Shown one piece after another: positions 25,605-34,925 of a stretch of DNA of 64,000 nucleotides (positions within the stretch are counted from its first letter, which is position 1; the number at the start of each line of letters is the position of its first letter). The stretch spans positions 1 to 64,000 of the forward strand of contig NZ_JAJQRC010000005.1 in the NCBI RefSeq assembly GCF_046533115.1, in the 5' to 3' direction. The translations under genes were made by a program, and so were the position numbers. The DNA is from JAIRMO01 sp046533115. GTDB taxonomy: Bacteria; Spirochaetota; Spirochaetia; Treponematales; Breznakiellaceae. Under the pieces are notes generated by a model that saw only the letters and a program-made list of their open reading frames with translations, searched no databases and was not told the origin of the DNA.

Positions 25605-26582
25605 TTAGGATGTTGCCTCCCAACCGGGTCCCGCACCATTGACGTCGGCTTTCCACTCGTAGGTTTTGCCGGTTTGAGGAGTCGCCTCCGGACTGTTATC
25701 GCCGCTTGCATAGAAATTTCCCGTTCCACTTTGTGTAATGGCGCCCGTAAGGGCAATCTGAGCGCCAGTCTCACCAAGTATTGGATCGTTAATCAGCGTC
25801 ATGGTAATACTAGACGGGATAATAAGCTTACTTCCCTGCTTAATTGTCAGATGCTGTGCACTAGCGTTAAGCAAGAAGTTGGATCCCAAAGTCACCACAC
25901 CGTCTATGGCAAATGTATTAATGGTAAAGGTAAATTGGGCGCCGGAGCCAAGCTGGAATATCGCCGCGGGAACACTGGAACTGGTACCGATAAACGGTGT
26001 GGTCTGTCCATTGAAGTATATTTCAGCTCCGGCTTCCACGATGGTTGTCGTGCCGGGAATCCCGGCCCCTGCCCCGACTTTAATCACACTGCCTGACTTA
26101 ACGGTAACCGTACCGGTAGCTGTGCCGGTTACGCCGGCGCCCAGGGTGCAGGTACCACCCGCCACTTCAATATTCCCGTTATTGGTAACCTCGACCCCAG
26201 CTCCCACGGTAAGGTCACCCGCTATGGAAAGGATACTCCCCGGGGGTACCGTAACTTTTTCGCTTGCTGGCACCGCAAGGGTTACACCGGAGGGAACCGT
26301 GGTAGTACCGAGGGGAAGGGGTATGGGGGTACCCGGGGCACCGGTGTTTGTAAGGGTGATGGTGGAACCGTTCACGCTTACGTTGACGGAGGAACTGGCA
26401 GCGGCAAAAGCGTCCTTCAAAGAGTCTGCCACCGCGGCCGCCGCCTGCGACGAGGACGGCTTCTTGCCGCCGGATTGGTCATACGTGCTGGAGCTGTCGT
26501 CGCTCGCGTCTGTGGGGCAGCCTAGAAAAAATAATGATACGCTTAACAAAGCTATCATCCCGTATATCACTTTCGTTTTCAT
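25605..26582 (-). CDS. Small lipoprotein between the duplicated units
   Basis: The 325-residue protein begins MKTKVIYGMIALLSVSLFFL with Cys22 in FLGC, then a linker rich in Asp and Ser. Residues 50-90 form an Ala/Ser-rich helix, followed by Val/Thr/Gly-rich strands (VTVPPGSILSIAGDLTVGAG, EVTNNGNIEVAGGTCTLG) of beta-solenoid type. It ends TYEWKADVNGAGPGWEATS. It is not a close paralogue of the four larger lipoproteins but has the same style. RBS CAGGAG. It may be expressed by readthrough from unit 1 past the hairpin at 26703, or from its own promoter in 26583-26700, where none is clear. Confidence 0.75.
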   Translation of the reverse strand: MKTKVIYGMIALLSVSLFFLGCPTDASDDSSSTYDQSGGKKPSSSQAAAAVADSLKDAFAAASSSVNVSVNGSTITLTNTGAPGTPIPLPLGTTTVPSGVTLAVPASEKVTVPPGSILSIAGDLTVGAGVEVTNNGNIEVAGGTCTLGAGVTGTATGTVTVKSGSVIKVGAGAGIPGTTTIVEAGAEIYFNGQTTPFIGTSSSVPAAIFQLGSGAQFTFTINTFAIDGVVTLGSNFLLNASAQHLTIKQGSKLIIPSSITMTLINDPILGETGAQIALTGAITQSGTGNFYASGDNSPEATPQTGKTYEWKADVNGAGPGWEATS

Positions 26583-26702
26583 AAAAACTCCTGTTTAACG
26601 CTCCTGGTTATAGGAGACGTGCTCAACTCTGCCCGGAAACTTATCCGTTTCCGGACCGCTCTTTTTACCCCGGTAAAGGGGCGTATGCAAACCCGTCAGG
26701 GA

Positions 26703-26725
26703 CTGTCCGAAATCTTTTCGGACAG
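26703..26725 (-). terminator. Hairpin after lipoprotein unit 1
   Basis: CTGTCCGAAA (26703-26712) pairs with TTTCGGACAG (26716-26725) around a three-base loop, 16 bases beyond the stop of the 864-residue lipoprotein. It shares the GTCCGAAA/TTTCGGAC core with the hairpin at 20097-20134, so the terminators belong to the duplicated unit. Confidence 0.65.
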
Positions 26726-26740
26726 TTTCCCGGGGCGGCC

Positions 26741-29335
26741 TTAGGGAAGCACCACCGTGGCCGCGTTGTCAATTGTCGTGCTATAGGTAGCTAAAGGTCC
26801 ATGGATGTCCAAGCTGGCAATATCGCCGCCGGCTATGTCCCCGACCTGGACGGTGGAGGTTTCGCCGCCGGCCCTAAGCACACCGCTTCCCCGGATCGTC
26901 CCATTGCTCGCAATGGTTCTATTGCTCAATCCGCTGGTGACCGTGGCCGATGTTTCCTCGCTCAGGGTGATCTTACCGGCGGAGGGTTGTCCTCCTCTGC
27001 CTTCCAGGCGAACCTTATTTGTTCCTAGACCTGAAGCTCCATGTCCCACGATTACTAAAGAACCGCTATTTTGCAGGTCAAGGTTGGCCCCGCTTATGGT
27101 AAGGGTTTTACCACCACTGCTGGAGTCGCCTACCGTAATGACCGGGTCGCCGCCGTCCTCGGGAACCGCCAGGGTCCCGCTGCCGGAGATACTATTATTC
27201 GCAAGGGTTACCGGCCCTGCTGAGGCGGTGAGGACCGCCGCGTCGTTGGCAGCCGCACCGGCGGCTATTGTCGTATCTCCAATATTAATGGTACTAATAG
27301 CCGTATCAAGACCATCAGCTAAGTCAAGAACAGCGCCGTCTTCCAGGGTCAAGCGGCCAGCAGCACCAAGGGTGATATTTTGATTTAAAAGGCTGAAATA
27401 ACCGCCGCCCAGTACCTTGAGTTCGCCGGTGATGGCGGTGATCGGCTGTGTTCTCAGGGTCAGGGTCTTGTCGGCTGTGTAGGTGTCGTCAGCATCGCTG
27501 GTACGGGCAGGGCCCGCGGCCAGGGTTGCGCCGGCTGCGGCAATGGTTACCCCATTGCCCCCCGCGGCCAATACCGGGTTAGCGCCCACCAGGATCTGCT
27601 TACCAGCCCCAAGGATTAAGTTACCGCTAGTCAAAGTAATGTCCTCCCCGTGAGCCAGGGTAACATTGCCGCCCAGGGTGAGGTTTCCGGTGGAGATGTC
27701 TGCGATCACCCCGGCTTTAAATTCCGTATTGCAGCCTATGGTCGTGGCCGCATTGAAGGTTGCTTCGCCGGCAAAGGTTACCGTGCCGCTGCCGCCAATA
27801 AGGCTGGTACTGGCACCAAGAGTAGCGGTAGCTTCAAGGGGACCCCAAAAGTTAATGGCGCCGTTATTGGCCGGGCTTACGATGAAGTTAGCAGCGAGGG
27901 TTGGATCGATAAGCCCTTTGGTGAAATTTACGGTCCCGGTGTTGGTGTTGGTGGTGATCTCAGCCGCTGCGGTAAGATTATCGGTAACAAAGTTTACGGT
28001 TCCGCTATTGGACGCGATCGTAACGGCAGCGCCGATAGCCGGGGTGGTAATGGTTACGGTACCGGAATTGGCAGTAGCAATCTCGACCTCACCGGTAAAA
28101 TCATCCGCGTTAATGGCTATGGTACCGCTATTCGTGCCGGTGCCAGGGAGAATATAGGGAGCGACATTGTCAGGAAAGCCAGCAGGCCTGGGAATATCAA
28201 GCCTGGCGTCGGTACCATTAAAATCTCGAGTATTAATGTTTATCGTCCCGGTATTATTCTCGGCAACAAGATGCCCGGTGATACCTGCGGTATCGGTGGT
28301 ATTAAGGGTGATGACACCGGCATTGTTTTTGGCGATGAATAACCCATATTCCAGAGGAGAAGTAGCTCCATCCTCCAGAGTCGGAGTATTTACCACAACC
28401 TTGCCCGAATCAATAACCTCGTCAATACGGAGGGCTGCAATACTGGGTGTAGTGCCTGTATTGCTGATCGTAAGCGTATCGGGACCTTCAACCTTGGCGA
28501 TGGTGAAGTTGGTTATAGCATCAGGTATCGCGATGGTGATGGGGGTAGCCGCTTTGATCGTGGGTAATACCGCCTCATCCGGCAGGTCAATCGTAACATT
28601 CCCCGGGACGCTGCTGGTCAGGACCGCAGTGGCGGTGAATTGGATACCAGCGAGGCTTGACGCAAATATGTCGACATTTCCGGTAAGATCCACTTCCCCC
28701 AGGGGGATGATTTCGGGGATCCCCGCATCGGATGTCGCACCAAGGGTAACCTTGTCCACCACATAAAGGTGGGTAACATGGGGGGCGACATCACTAAAAT
28801 CCGCACCCAGATTATAGCTTGGAATGGCAATACGCTCGTCGGTTCCCTGAACTGCCATAAGGGGATCGGTCATGTACTTCACTTTATAGCCGTTAGCACC
28901 CTCCGTGAGGATACGGTTATCCTCCGCGGTGTATATAAAAGCGCCTCCGTCCCTTACGGTTATGGTGGCTCCATCATCAAAGACAAGGCTTGCGAAGGCC
29001 GCGTTCACAATGATATTGTTCTCTACCCATACGCTCCCCTCTACCCGGACGGGTACATCCCCAAAACTGGCGACGGTGGCAAGCGTACGAGCTGGGAGGG
29101 TAGCTCCGGGACCGATCAGGGTCGTACCAGCCGTCAGAATGACAGGGCGGTTCGTGGCCTTGGCGGATTCTACGGCCGCCTTGATGGCAGCCGCATCGGC
29201 GTTACCGAACAGGTGATTCTCACTGAGGAATGTGGTTCCTCCGTCACTGTCGGTGGCCTGGGAGCACCCCGTCAGGGTAAACAGCGCCGCCATTAACAGG
29301 ACAACACTGCCGAAAATTATATATTTCTTCAACAT
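26741..29335 (-). CDS. Large repeat-rich lipoprotein (unit 1, second gene)
   Basis: This 864-residue protein (MLKKYIIFGSVVLLMAALFT, lipobox LTGC, Cys24) is the paralogue of the gene at 20142-22664: shared blocks include GCSQATDSDGG, RVEGSV/RVEGDV, MAVQGTD and IAIPSY, plus the end region. Its middle (about 330-480) has repeats of the NNTGTINI, NSGTIAIN, NSGTVTIT kind, fitting a beta-solenoid. It differs from its copy mainly in repeat number and sequence. RBS AAGGAG. It lies 92 bases after the 695-residue gene, and the spacer is conserved between units, with a CCGG hairpin before the RBS. Likely surface exposed; function unknown. Confidence 0.8.
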   Translation of the reverse strand: MLKKYIIFGSVVLLMAALFTLTGCSQATDSDGGTTFLSENHLFGNADAAAIKAAVESAKATNRPVILTAGTTLIGPGATLPARTLATVASFGDVPVRVEGSVWVENNIIVNAAFASLVFDDGATITVRDGGAFIYTAEDNRILTEGANGYKVKYMTDPLMAVQGTDERIAIPSYNLGADFSDVAPHVTHLYVVDKVTLGATSDAGIPEIIPLGEVDLTGNVDIFASSLAGIQFTATAVLTSSVPGNVTIDLPDEAVLPTIKAATPITIAIPDAITNFTIAKVEGPDTLTISNTGTTPSIAALRIDEVIDSGKVVVNTPTLEDGATSPLEYGLFIAKNNAGVITLNTTDTAGITGHLVAENNTGTININTRDFNGTDARLDIPRPAGFPDNVAPYILPGTGTNSGTIAINADDFTGEVEIATANSGTVTITTPAIGAAVTIASNSGTVNFVTDNLTAAAEITTNTNTGTVNFTKGLIDPTLAANFIVSPANNGAINFWGPLEATATLGASTSLIGGSGTVTFAGEATFNAATTIGCNTEFKAGVIADISTGNLTLGGNVTLAHGEDITLTSGNLILGAGKQILVGANPVLAAGGNGVTIAAAGATLAAGPARTSDADDTYTADKTLTLRTQPITAITGELKVLGGGYFSLLNQNITLGAAGRLTLEDGAVLDLADGLDTAISTINIGDTTIAAGAAANDAAVLTASAGPVTLANNSISGSGTLAVPEDGGDPVITVGDSSSGGKTLTISGANLDLQNSGSLVIVGHGASGLGTNKVRLEGRGGQPSAGKITLSEETSATVTSGLSNRTIASNGTIRGSGVLRAGGETSTVQVGDIAGGDIASLDIHGPLATYSTTIDNAATVVLP

Positions 29336-29427
29336 AAAACACTCCTTAAATTATCCGGAACCAGGCCGGATCTTCGTTTTCCGTACTGCCCTGGGCCATT
29401 GGGCCCCGCAGGTTTGGAATACCGGCC

Positions 29428-31515
29428 TTACTGAACGACGACAAAGGCCGTGCCGGACTTGGCAAGGGTAACAGTATTGGTGCCGCCGATAATGCTCACA
29501 TTGGCCCCGCCCTTGTGGGCCAGGGACCAGGCGGCCTGGCTGGTGGTGGCCGTGGACGGGATTATACCCTCATAGTCCCCGGTCAGGATGGCGGAAACGG
29601 TGGTATTGCCGATCCTGGACCGGTCGGTCGTCTTTCCGCCTTCTCCGTTGTTCAAGGTAATCTTTGCCAGATTGGCCAGGCTTACCTGGTTGGCGGTCAC
29701 ACCAACCCCGGTTATCACGAGGCTGCCATGGCCGGCCAGGTTCAGGTCCACCTGTTGCAGGATAAGAACCTTATTTCCTGGTGTACCACTAGCAGGATCC
29801 ACGGTAATGGAGGGACTTTGCCCGCCGGTGGCCGCGGTCAGTTTTGCCCCGGCAGTGGCCCCCTGGATCTTGTTGTTCCCCAGGATCACGGTCCCGCCCG
29901 AGGCTTTGAGGGTGGAAGCGGCCGGGGACGTAATTACCGTATCCCCTATCCCTATCGCGGGAATTCCAACAGAGCCGGTATCCACCAAACTGAGGGTACC
30001 GGTATCGGCCACGGCCAGGTAACCGATATATTCAGTGTCTATATTTGTTGTAAGGGTCCGGCCATCAATCTCGAATCTTGCTCCCGGAGCCACCTGCAAG
30101 GTACCGTCCGTGATCTCAAGGTTGTTGCCCGCAACAATAATCTTTTTCGCGGCGTTCACCCCATCCTCATTATTTCTGGTGGGGCGATCCGCAGCGGTCA
30201 GGGTTACATTACCGGCAGGGGTTAATTCTACCCAGGAATCGGCGGTCAATACCGGGGCAATGACCGGTTCCGCCCCCGCAGGGGTGATCTTAACGGAGAT
30301 GGTCTTACCCCCCGCCAGGGTCAACCCATTAGTACCAAAGGCTAATTCGCCGGAAGCGGGGTTGGCAGCGGAGGCGGCAATGTGGTTTAACAGGGTAACA
30401 TTACCGTTAAGGGATAACTCTGCCGCCGTGGTATCGACGTTACCATTAAACTCCACATTACCGTCTATCCGAGCCCCTCCACCGCGAATAGTCAGCGAAT
30501 CGGCGAAGGTAACCGTACCGGTACTCCTAATATCGAGGGTGGGATCGGTAGAGGGGCTGGGGATAGGAGTATTGACCGCGGTGGAAAATTTAATGTTACC
30601 ATCGCCCTCTCCAATGAAAATGGCAGTGGGGGCGGTCGTAATTTCCAGGGTTCCCCTTCCCGTAAGTTTACCGGGGATGGTCAAGGCGCCGGCGCCGGCC
30701 TGGATTTTTAACTCCTTTCCCTCCTGTACCTCGATATTGGGTAATATCGTCCCCGTAGGGGTATATACGATAACACCCCCCTGGCTGGTGGTCAGGATTG
30801 AACAGGTCCCCAAGGTTAAGTTGGCGCCGGTACCCCCCACCGTCACATTGGGCCGGGTACCGGTAACATCCACGGTCCCCAGACCGGTGATTATGAGGCT
30901 GGGAGCAGTCCCGTCAATGGGAAGGGTAAGGGTGTCCAGCACGTAAAGCCGTTCCAGTTTCTCAGCCACTATCCGGGCGTCAATGCCCCTGCTGTCGGTG
31001 GAATAATCGTAATCCGCAAGTTGCCCCAGCGTAAATTTACTTACCGCCGCGGCCTGGGCGGTAGCCATGATGTCTTCCAGTCTGTCCACATATTCCACCA
31101 GATGGTCACGCAGAACGCCGTTGGTATTCATACCCTTCTGGTGGATGTAGGCGCCGTCCCCCGGGCCCAGGTACAAAGACCCGGTTTCGGCCCATTCAAC
31201 CTGGGCGCCTACCACATTAATCACGCCGCCATTAAAGGTTACCAGGCCGTTGATCCGGACCCGGGCGCCTTTAAAGTTTAAATGACCCGAGGGGGAAATG
31301 GTAAGACCATCCTCAAGAACGATGGGTTCCCCTGCGGCAACGGCCCGGTTTATCGCCTTTTGCGCCTGATAGGGGCTCACGGCGGCGCCGTAGATCCGGT
31401 GGGCATAGGCCGCACCGGAACTATCGTCATCGACGGAAGTGGGGCACCCCGTCAAAGTGATCAGCGCCGCCAAAAACAGCACCACACTTCCAAAAATTAG
31501 GCTCTTTTTCAACAT
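29428..31515 (-). CDS. Repeat-rich lipoprotein (unit 1, first gene)
   Basis: The 695-residue protein starts MLKKSLIFGSVVLFLAALIT, lipobox LTGC with Cys24, and PTSVDDDSSGAAYAHRIYG. It is the paralogue of 22757-24814 along the whole length, ending SLAHKGGANVSIIGGTNTV. The body is Gly/Thr/Val/Ile-rich with regular strand-turn patterns (LDIRSTGTVTFADSLTIRGG), as in beta-helix proteins. RBS AGGAGGG six bases before the ATG. It heads the unit, behind a long structured leader and an A/T-tract promoter. No enzyme or known adhesin motif was recognised. Confidence 0.8.
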   Translation of the reverse strand: MLKKSLIFGSVVLFLAALITLTGCPTSVDDDSSGAAYAHRIYGAAVSPYQAQKAINRAVAAGEPIVLEDGLTISPSGHLNFKGARVRINGLVTFNGGVINVVGAQVEWAETGSLYLGPGDGAYIHQKGMNTNGVLRDHLVEYVDRLEDIMATAQAAAVSKFTLGQLADYDYSTDSRGIDARIVAEKLERLYVLDTLTLPIDGTAPSLIITGLGTVDVTGTRPNVTVGGTGANLTLGTCSILTTSQGGVIVYTPTGTILPNIEVQEGKELKIQAGAGALTIPGKLTGRGTLEITTAPTAIFIGEGDGNIKFSTAVNTPIPSPSTDPTLDIRSTGTVTFADSLTIRGGGARIDGNVEFNGNVDTTAAELSLNGNVTLLNHIAASAANPASGELAFGTNGLTLAGGKTISVKITPAGAEPVIAPVLTADSWVELTPAGNVTLTAADRPTRNNEDGVNAAKKIIVAGNNLEITDGTLQVAPGARFEIDGRTLTTNIDTEYIGYLAVADTGTLSLVDTGSVGIPAIGIGDTVITSPAASTLKASGGTVILGNNKIQGATAGAKLTAATGGQSPSITVDPASGTPGNKVLILQQVDLNLAGHGSLVITGVGVTANQVSLANLAKITLNNGEGGKTTDRSRIGNTTVSAILTGDYEGIIPSTATTSQAAWSLAHKGGANVSIIGGTNTVTLAKSGTAFVVVQ

Positions 31516-31935
31516 AAAGCCCTCCTGTATTTATATTCATCCGGCCACAATCACCGAATGCCGAAAGCGCCCCGAAGGACGCTTCCATATAAAAAGAGGA
31601 CTATACGCATTGAAAATCAGCCCCGAATGGGGTATCATTACCCTGCGTTTAGTGATTCCCCGGAGGCAGCGTACGTTCCGCCAAGAAAGCCGCTGCCCCG
31701 GGGTCCTCTTTTTAAGGACGCCGTTAAGGAACCAGTCCGAGCCATTTTATCACCCGGCCGATCCTATCTCTCTACAATACACCGTAGATCAAATAAGGAA
31801 AACCCCCTAAGAATGAACCTCCGTCGAAAAAAACAAAAAGCCGATGATGCTAAAAAACCGGTAGTATGAACCATGACCTTTCCCTTTTTTTGCCGGGTCT
31901 CTTTTCCGGACATTTTTCCTTGCAATAAATCTATA
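31516..31935 (-). ncRNA. Conserved structured 5' leader RNA (copy 1)
   Basis: P1: 31590-31601 with 31703-31714 (12 bp). P2: 31658-31671 with 31691-31703 (13 bp and one bulge). P3: 31605-31609 with 31644-31648, holding P4 CCCC-GAAT-GGGG (31621-31632). P5 near the gene is GAAGCG... closed by a UUCG tetraloop (31564-31584). P1, P2 and P3 make a three-way junction. The second copy upstream of 24814 keeps all of them, with paired substitutions in P4 and P5. It looks like a regulatory leader of unknown ligand or mechanism. Confidence 0.55.
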
Positions 31936-32005
31936 CCCATAATTATATCCCCTTTTGGTCCAAAAATCTCGTTTTTTTTAAAAATTTTTTAAAAAAATGC
32001 AAAAA
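31935..32005 (-). promoter_or_regulatory. Conserved promoter of lipoprotein unit 1
   Basis: A TATAAT box on the minus strand (31942-31947) with GGGGA before it, a TTTGGACC block, CGAGAT and a long A/T tract (31971-32005). The same arrangement stands at 25240-25310. The -35 is poor, suggesting activation or UP-element use. Confidence 0.55.
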
Positions 32006-32039
32006 AACGTCAAATTTCGGCCCCGGCGCCAAATTCACC

Positions 32040-32424
32040 GCAAAGGCATAGTGAATATTAAGAATTTAACCACGAAGGCGCAGAAGGGAATTAGGAGAGA
32101 AGAGGGTTAACCACGAACGACACGAACCACACGAACGAAGAAGGGAGAAAAGAGAGGAGTTAGGAGAGAGAAGGGAGGAGAATTGGAATTTGACCACAAA
32201 GGCGAAGAAGGCGAAAAAGGGAAATTAAGAGAGAGGAGAGTTTGACGTGTTCAGGGGCTCGTCCTATTTTTCATCATTTTTCCCTCTTAATTCTTTATTC
32301 TTCCTTCCTTCTTCGCCTTCTGCTCATTTAATTGACCGCATAGCGGTCTACTTTGTGGTGAATTTCTTAAAAATTTAAGGTTTGCCGAAACGATTGACCG
32401 AGGGAAGGGGGGCCTTGGGTATGG
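32040..32424. repeat. Mixed intergenic repeats between lipoprotein promoter and tyrS
   Basis: It holds a CACGAAC block (32103-32140), and two arms of a related palindrome: GACCACAAAGGCGAAGAAGG (near 32192) facing CTTCTTCGCCTTCTGCTC and CTTTGTGG (32309-32360). This second repeat type also occurs in part at 4112 and 63887. No gene was found. Confidence 0.65.
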
Positions 32425-33672
32425 CTATTCGGTAGTAAGCACCCGGCAATACCGTTTTTTTCCGGCCCGGAGGATCAGTTCCCCCTCCCCGTTCAGGTCG
32501 TCGGTGGTGAGCTGGGCCGCTACGTCGGTAATTACCCGGAAGCCGGTGGCGTCATCGCCGGACACGAAGGCCCCGCCCTGCTGGACCAGGCGGCGGGTCT
32601 CGCTTTTGCTGGGGGCCAATCCCACATCGGTAAAGAGGTCCACCACGTTATAGCCCGCCGCAAACCGGGACCGGGGGAGTGTTGCCTGGGGCATACCGGA
32701 TCTATCCCCGCCCCCGCTAAAGGCGGCCCGGGCCCCGGCCATGGCCTTGTCCGCCTCCTCCTTTCCGTGGATCAGGGCGGTTACTTCCCAGGCAAGCCGT
32801 TCCTTGGCCTCGTTGGGGTTACGGCCGGGGGCGGTAAGGGCATCACATTCCTCCGGGGGCAGGAAGGTAAACATCAGGAGGAAACGCCGGATGTCCGCGT
32901 CCTGCACGTTCCGCCAATACTGGAAAAATTCATAGGGGCTGGTAAGGCCGGGGTCCAGGAAGACCGCGCCTTTTTCGGTTTTGCCCATCTTCTTGCCGTC
33001 CGCGGTGGTTACCAGGGGGAAGGTCATACCGAAGACTTCGGTCCCCTCAATGCGCCGGATGAGGTCCCCTCCGGCGACGATATTACCCCACTGATCATCC
33101 CCGCCGATTTGCAGGCGGCAGCCGTAACGGCGGTATAATTCCAGAAAATCGTAACTCTGCAAAAGCTGATAGTTAAATTCGATAAAAGAAAGCCCGGTCT
33201 CCAGCCTGAGTTTATAGGCCTCAAAGCTCAACATCCGGTTAACCGAAAAATGGCTGCCTATCTCCCGGAGAAAGTCAATATAGTTGAGGTCCGCGAGCCA
33301 ATCCTTGTTATTGGCCCACCGGGCGCCGTCCCCGTCAAACCCCAAAAAACGGTCCAGTTGTTTGGTGATGGCCGCGGTGTTGGCATCAAGCTGCTCATAG
33401 GTCAACATCCGGCGCAGCTCGGTCTTCCCCGAGGGGTCCCCAATCCGGGCGGTCCCCCCCCCCACCAGGGCGATTCCCTTGTGGCCCGCGGCCCGGAGGT
33501 GGCGGTAGGCGAAAAAGGGGACCATGTGGCCGATGTGGAGGCTCGTCCCGGTGGGATCACAGCCCACGTAAAAGGTCACCGGTCCCGCGTCAAAAAGGGC
33601 CGAAAGCCCCTCGGGGTTGGTACATTGCTGAAAAAAACCACGGGTTTTAAGATTTTCCAGGGCCTGATTCAT
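32425..33672 (-). CDS. tyrS: Tyrosyl-tRNA synthetase
   Basis: The 415-residue protein is a class I synthetase that attaches tyrosine to its tRNA in the cytoplasm. Visible motifs: YVGCDPTGTSLHIGHM with the HIGH signature (about 34-49), the tyrosine-binding QLLQSYDFLELYR and GGDDQWGNIVAG, and the KMSKS-equivalent KKMGKTEKG (about 229). The last 65 residues form an S4 RNA-binding domain (SETRRLVQQGGAFVSG). Length is normal for bacterial TyrRS. RBS GGAAGGA. It is a single gene, with neighbours on the same strand unrelated to it. Confidence 0.97.
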   Translation of the reverse strand: MNQALENLKTRGFFQQCTNPEGLSALFDAGPVTFYVGCDPTGTSLHIGHMVPFFAYRHLRAAGHKGIALVGGGTARIGDPSGKTELRRMLTYEQLDANTAAITKQLDRFLGFDGDGARWANNKDWLADLNYIDFLREIGSHFSVNRMLSFEAYKLRLETGLSFIEFNYQLLQSYDFLELYRRYGCRLQIGGDDQWGNIVAGGDLIRRIEGTEVFGMTFPLVTTADGKKMGKTEKGAVFLDPGLTSPYEFFQYWRNVQDADIRRFLLMFTFLPPEECDALTAPGRNPNEAKERLAWEVTALIHGKEEADKAMAGARAAFSGGGDRSGMPQATLPRSRFAAGYNVVDLFTDVGLAPSKSETRRLVQQGGAFVSGDDATGFRVITDVAAQLTTDDLNGEGELILRAGKKRYCRVLTTE

Positions 33673-33873
33673 GGGTATCCTTCCTTAAAAAACCGGGCCT
33701 CTTTGAAAATCCGGCGGAATTTCAAAGGCCGCATGATACCTTGGAGTATACCGAAAGCCTCCTTATAAAACAATAGCGCGGTTCGGGAAGCCGGGGGGAA
33801 GGCTTATGCTTATTCGGAATACACCGGGAGACGGTATCATGCGTCGTTTGAGTACCGAGATGCCCGATAAAAG

Positions 33874-34509
33874 CTACTTTTCAGTATTCAAAGTTGGTAA
33901 CCAGCCGGCAGGGGCAATAATGACTTTGTCGTTATAAGTTACCTGTTCCGGCAGGAGGGACCTCTTCAAGTCTCTGGTCCGTATCTTTTTGAAGAAATCA
34001 GCGTGTTGTTTGAGGTTCATGGCGGACTGATTTTGGGGAACGATGATGCCGATTTTCTTGCTGGGACAAAGCTGCCTGAGCTTGGTGGTAACCGGGGCCA
34101 AGTCGCTGTCCCCGGACAGAATGAGGGCCGTGTCAAATTTGTCCGCCACGGCATCCGCAAGCAGAGTGATGGCGATATTTATATCGGTCTTCTTTTCCTC
34201 ATGGGCCTGATACCGCCCGGCGCAGAGGGGGCATTTGCGTTCCCGAAGGGTGAATTTACCCAAAACATCCTTTACCCCTATGGCGCGGAGGGCATGGATA
34301 TAGAGTAGGTGTTTTTTTGCCCGCTCGGGTATCCAGGTAGTAAGGGCTGAAAAATAGTAAACCCTACAAATCTCCTCGGTTTCGGGGTTAATCAGACGTT
34401 TTGACAGTTCCAGCAGGTTGAGCCAGCGGCAATCAGGATGGGTATGTTGGAGGGTGCTATGGTAGAGGTTAAAGCCGTCTATATAGACATTTATCCTGAC
34501 TTTTGCCAT
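33874..34509 (-). CDS. NYN-domain (LabA/DUF88-like) protein, putative RNase
   Basis: The ATG at 34509 gives MAKVRINVYIDGFNLYHSTL, the standard NYN start with the first catalytic Asp (YIDGFN); the longer frame from 34650 adds 47 residues without support. Further acidic motifs are EEKKTDINIAI (metal-binding Asp) and LILSGDSDLAPV. A pair of Cys (RKCPLCAGRY, about 105) may bind metal with other residues. The 211-residue length suits a single NYN domain, related to PIN nucleases. The first 47 bases of the gene are duplicated at 34879-34925. Substrate unknown. Confidence 0.8.
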   Translation of the reverse strand: MAKVRINVYIDGFNLYHSTLQHTHPDCRWLNLLELSKRLINPETEEICRVYYFSALTTWIPERAKKHLLYIHALRAIGVKDVLGKFTLRERKCPLCAGRYQAHEEKKTDINIAITLLADAVADKFDTALILSGDSDLAPVTTKLRQLCPSKKIGIIVPQNQSAMNLKQHADFFKKIRTRDLKRSLLPEQVTYNDKVIIAPAGWLPTLNTEK

Positions 34510-34878
34510 AGGGCGGTTCCTGTCGGCCCGCCATGGTCTGTGGGTAGGCCCTGTATAAAAAAAATGCCGAACACACTGTTCGGCGGGACAAGCATCAATA
34601 GTGCTTGCGGGTACATTTTTATAATACGGAATATTTGGCCCAAATGTCAAGCGATTTTTGATGATTTTTGGCGGATTACCGGTGGATTTTTTCTGGTTGA
34701 ATCCAGCGGCCTTTTGAAACAGGCCCAGGGGATAAAATTTGGCTGCGCTTAAACCTCAATAGCACTCCCCTTTCTTAACTTATTGGCAGAGGAAAAACAG
34801 GTTCTCCGGCGTCAAACGGGTTGTCCGGGCAGGGGATTATCAATGGGGAAACTCCGAAAACTGAACCGGGAGACAGGT
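34510..34878. other. Intergenic region upstream of the NYN gene
   Basis: No complete gene is visible. It has some coding-like sequence on the plus strand without a convincing start or family. A GTTCGGCGGGACAAGC stretch and an AATATGGCCCAAATG-like AT-rich segment are the only notable parts; the NYN promoter is probably around 34600-34650. Confidence 0.4.
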
Positions 34879-34925
34879 CCGTCTATATAGACATTTATCC
34901 TGACTTTCGCCATAGGGCGGTTCCT
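34879..34925 (-). pseudogene. Duplicated first codons of the NYN gene
   Basis: These 47 bases repeat 34475-34521 with one mismatch and include the upstream AGGAACCGCCCT and the codons for MAKVRINVYIDG; the frame then continues PVSRFSFPH and stops. It is the remnant of a second NYN gene, or of a duplication, lying against the stop codon of the Rpn gene. Confidence 0.75.
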
